Source: Calditrichota bacterium
Lineage (GTDB): Bacteria; Electryoneota; AABM5-125-24; Hatepunaeales; Hatepunaeaceae
NCBI GenBank assembly: GCA_018644935.1
Contig: JABGPL010000040.1
Coordinates: 1 to 35,749 of the forward strand
Reading direction: 5' to 3'
Length of the DNA: 35,749 nt
Under the pieces are notes generated by a model, which worked only from the letters and a program-made list of their open reading frames with translations, did no database searches and had not been told where the DNA came from. Positions 33,514 to 35,749 of the stretch are shown in pieces (positions within the stretch are counted from its first letter, which is position 1; each line of letters opens with the position of its first letter). A program made the position numbers and the translations under genes.

Positions 33514-33533
33514 GGGTTGAAAATGTTCAACCC
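33514..33533. repeat. Palindrome GGGTTGAA-AATG-TTCAACCC
   Basis: This perfect 8-bp stem is followed by CCTACGGG. It is the best copy of the palindrome family seen at 21766-21956. It lies in the space between the terminator and the YcaQ-type gene, overlapping a spurious upstream extension of that reading frame. Confidence 0.65.
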
Positions 33534-33578
33534 CTACGGGTAAATTGCCTTATCATTCCTAACCGCAAAAAGGAAAAA

Positions 33579-34790
33579 TTGAGCAAGATAAACATCTCCC
33601 TGAAATCAGCAAAAAGACTTGCACTGAACACCCAGTTACCAGAAAGTAGAACAGCATTCGCAAAGGGGAAAAAGGGCGTTTTGCAAATCTTTGAAAGCCT
33701 CGGATACGTCCAGATAGACACCATCTCAGTAATCACTCGGGCTCATCATCACACCATATGGACAAGGTGTCCAGATTATTCTGAAGAGATACTGACCGAA
33801 CTGCAATCAGTTGACAGAACTGTGTTTGAGTATTGGGGACATGCGATGTCCTATCTGCCAATGTCGGACTATCGTTTCTACGTACCACAGATGAAACGTT
33901 TCCATGATCCATACGGCAAATGGGAGAAAGAGCGGCTTGCTAAATACGGACATTTGATGAAACCTGCCCTTGACCGCATTCGCGCGGAGGGACCTCTTAG
34001 CTCAAAAGACTTTGAAGGCATTCCCGTTTCCGCTCGCAAGATGTGGGAAAACCCCAAGCCGTATAAGGCAGCACTTGAGATGCTCTTCTGGCAGGGAGAA
34101 ATTATGGTTTCAGAACGGAGGAATTTTCAAAGAGTATTCGACCTGACCGAAAGAGTACTTCCCGATAATATCGATTTGACCGTTCCAACCGAACAGGAAC
34201 TCGGTGAATTCTCGGTAAAACGAGCTCTCCAGGCATTCGGAATTGCTCGTGAGAAAGAAATTCTCAACCATATTTATGCTGCAAAAAAAGAGACTATCAA
34301 GAAGTCACTTAATGAATTGGTTGAGTCCGGTGAAGTCGTCAGGGTCGAAGTGATGGGTGTCGATAAACCAGAGTATTTTGCTTTTGCAGGACTATTCAAC
34401 TCACCCCCAAAACCCAAAAAGAGATCAAGAAGTGTTTACATCCTCTCGCCTTTCGACAATCTTGTTATCCACCGGGAACGGATTCAACGCCTATTCGGTT
34501 TTGAATACACAATAGAATGTTACGTCCCGGCTGCGAAGCGAGTGTACGGGTATTTTGTATTACCGATTCTATGGGGTGATGATTTTGTGGGCAGGATGGA
34601 TGCCAAAGCAGATCGAAAAAAGAAAACTTTAATTGTTCGGAATCTTGTGTTTGAGGAGGGATTTGACAAGTTTGATTCGTTCTTACCAGGGTTTGATGAT
34701 AAACTGAGGGCATTTTCAGACTTTAACGGCTGTGAAAAGATTGTGTTTGAGAAGGTCACGCCAGCGAAATTGAAGTCTGAACTGTGGTAG
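33579..34790 (+). CDS. ycaQ: YcaQ/AlkX-type winged-helix DNA glycosylase
   Basis: The start chosen is the TTG at 33579, with AAAAAGGA 5 bases upstream. The open frame extends to a TTG at 33510, but that part lies in a palindromic repeat and has no ribosome binding site. The 403-residue product belongs to the HTH_42 (AlkZ-like/YcaQ) family. LGYVQIDTISVI contains the Q-x-D motif (Q45, D47) that distinguishes interstrand-crosslink and bulky-adduct glycosylases of the YcaQ/AlkX branch from AlkZ (Q-x-Q). Other family blocks are EYWGHAMSYLPMSDYRFYVP, PVSARKMWENPKPYKAALEM, SPFDNLVIHRERIQRLFGFE and PAAKRVYGYFVLPILWGDDF. It would remove damaged bases in DNA repair. The gene is probably transcribed alone. 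Confidence 0.93.
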   Translation: MSKINISLKSAKRLALNTQLPESRTAFAKGKKGVLQIFESLGYVQIDTISVITRAHHHTIWTRCPDYSEEILTELQSVDRTVFEYWGHAMSYLPMSDYRFYVPQMKRFHDPYGKWEKERLAKYGHLMKPALDRIRAEGPLSSKDFEGIPVSARKMWENPKPYKAALEMLFWQGEIMVSERRNFQRVFDLTERVLPDNIDLTVPTEQELGEFSVKRALQAFGIAREKEILNHIYAAKKETIKKSLNELVESGEVVRVEVMGVDKPEYFAFAGLFNSPPKPKKRSRSVYILSPFDNLVIHRERIQRLFGFEYTIECYVPAAKRVYGYFVLPILWGDDFVGRMDAKADRKKKTLIVRNLVFEEGFDKFDSFLPGFDDKLRAFSDFNGCEKIVFEKVTPAKLKSELW

Positions 34791-35008
34791 GTCGGAAACT
34801 TTTTTAGGGCGATTTTTTCTCGAACGTCAGGATTATTATTAGAATTCGATTCCGATATATGCCATTTGTTTTCTCAATAATTTCTTTATATATTTTTACA
34901 TAATCATTTTCAGAAATTTATGCATCGCTGGTCGAACCTGATTCGACTCAGCTAAAAATAGTAGTAGATTTGATACGCTTTGATAGAACATTTTTAGGAG
35001 AGTGAATC

Positions 35009-35749
35009 ATGAAGACAGTAATTAGTTATTTCTTGTTTTTATTCGCGTTTAGTTTCGTTAATCCAGGTTTTTCTACAATCCTCAACGTTCCAGACGATCA
35101 CGAGGATATTCGATCCGCCATTGAAGCTACCGAAGATGGTGACACCGTTCTGGTGCAACCCGGTACCTACCCAGAATTCATCAGGTTTCCCAACAGATCA
35201 GTTACTCTGGCAAGCCTTTTCCTGACAACTGGCGATCCTGCATATATGGATTCTACAGTTTTGACAGGAAACGGGCACAATTCAGTAGTGCAATTCATAG
35301 GTCTCGAAGCTGTCTCAATTTTTACCGGATTCTCAATAACCAACGGTAACGCTGCCGATGGAGGAGGAGTTTTGGTCAGAGGATCATCTCCAATTCTAAC
35401 GGATTTGAAAGTATTCGGAAATACCTCCTCCGGAAACGGGGGTGGACTATATGCAGTTCAATCGGATTCTTTAGTTGTTAGGGATTGTATTTTCTCAGAT
35501 AATACTTGTGATGAAAATGGAGGAGGGGTTGGAATTTTTCAAGGTAATGCAACACTCACTAATGTTGAAATATTTCAAAATGAAAGCAGTTGTGGAGGTG
35601 GTGGTGGTAGTCCTGGTGGAGGAGGAATAAGCATACTTCAAGCAGAGGGTCATGTTGAATTTGTAGATGGAAAGATTTACGAAAATACCTCTTTAGCAGG
35701 TGGCGGAATTAATATGTCTTGCGGATCCACTGCATCTTTCAGAAATGTC
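35009..35749 (+). CDS. Right-handed beta-helix secreted protein, C-terminus cut by the window edge
   Basis: The frame is open for 247 codons from the ATG at 35009 to the end. AGGAG lies 8 bases upstream. A signal peptide starts MKTVISYFLFLFAFSFVNPG and is probably cleaved near GFS-T. The body begins ILNVPDDHEDIRSAIEATED and continues GDTVLVQPGTYPEFI, then shows repeated Gly-rich turns (DGGGVLV, GGGLYAV, GGGVGIFQ, GGGISILQ). The start of the mature protein closely follows the paralogue at 13237 (NIPDDYYWIQVGID, GDTILVQPGTY). A T9SS sorting domain is expected beyond the window. Confidence 0.88.
   Translation, partial: MKTVISYFLFLFAFSFVNPGFSTILNVPDDHEDIRSAIEATEDGDTVLVQPGTYPEFIRFPNRSVTLASLFLTTGDPAYMDSTVLTGNGHNSVVQFIGLEAVSIFTGFSITNGNAADGGGVLVRGSSPILTDLKVFGNTSSGNGGGLYAVQSDSLVVRDCIFSDNTCDENGGGVGIFQGNATLTNVEIFQNESSCGGGGGSPGGGGISILQAEGHVEFVDGKIYENTSLAGGGINMSCGSTASFRNV

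Noticed and set aside
1..35749. CRISPR arrays, tRNA/rRNA genes, insertion sequences, prophage, defence islands
   Set aside because: I saw no regularly spaced direct repeats, cloverleaf with a TTCGA arm, transposase or integrase, or recognisable defence genes. The repeats present are short palindromes.

Overview
This window looks like chromosomal DNA of a Gram-negative bacterium from the Fibrobacteres-Chlorobi-Bacteroidetes (FCB) superphylum, probably an uncultured candidate-phylum lineage (Electryoneota, Zixibacteria, Calditrichota or similar). The main evidence is six secreted proteins that end in a type A sorting domain of the type IX secretion system (T9SS), with the [YF]PNPFN motif and a C-terminal beta-sandwich. 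An outer-membrane TonB-dependent receptor with a carboxypeptidase-like N-terminal domain, a multiheme cytochrome and AGGAG-type ribosome binding sites fit this. I cannot name the species. No T9SS machinery, tRNA, rRNA, CRISPR array, transposase or phage gene is visible.

Layout. Positions 1-4203 (all minus strand) hold a truncated secreted protein, a SAM methyltransferase and a large LVIVD-repeat surface protein. Positions 4507-7701 (plus) hold a large T9SS cargo protein interrupted by an in-frame TGA at codon 91. A strong hairpin and a cluster of small palindromes separate it from the convergent TonB-dependent receptor (8073-10532, minus). Positions 10779-13016 hold a consensus-perfect sigma70-type promoter with a structured leader ahead of a small membrane protein, then a pRiA4b ORF-3 family protein and a second methyltransferase. 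A beta-helix T9SS protein (13237-14658) converges on an unusual IF2-N-like/Mrr-N-like protein (14770-15921). Next comes a fusion of 19 CxxCH motifs to a membrane cytochrome b (16434-18983).

Positions 19579-21769 form a translationally coupled three-gene cluster: a membrane-anchored protein resembling the soluble tail of DUF2723 proteins, an ECF sigma factor and a zinc-finger anti-sigma factor. The DEAD-box RNA helicase deaD follows behind a long, possibly structured leader. Positions 24357-29759 hold two tandem paralogous T9SS surface proteins whose central 640 bp are almost identical, a likely gene-conversion tract. The right end carries a DinB-like protein, a CoA-binding protein, an Omp28-like T9SS protein with a CPPC motif, a YcaQ-type DNA glycosylase and a truncated second beta-helix protein.

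Functionally the region is dominated by the cell surface: T9SS cargo, an outer-membrane receptor, a periplasmic electron-transfer cytochrome and an envelope-linked sigma factor circuit. A few DNA/RNA maintenance genes and small enzymes are scattered among them. Many intergenic gaps carry short perfect palindromes from several families. They look like dispersed repetitive elements, and some probably act as transcription terminators between convergent genes.
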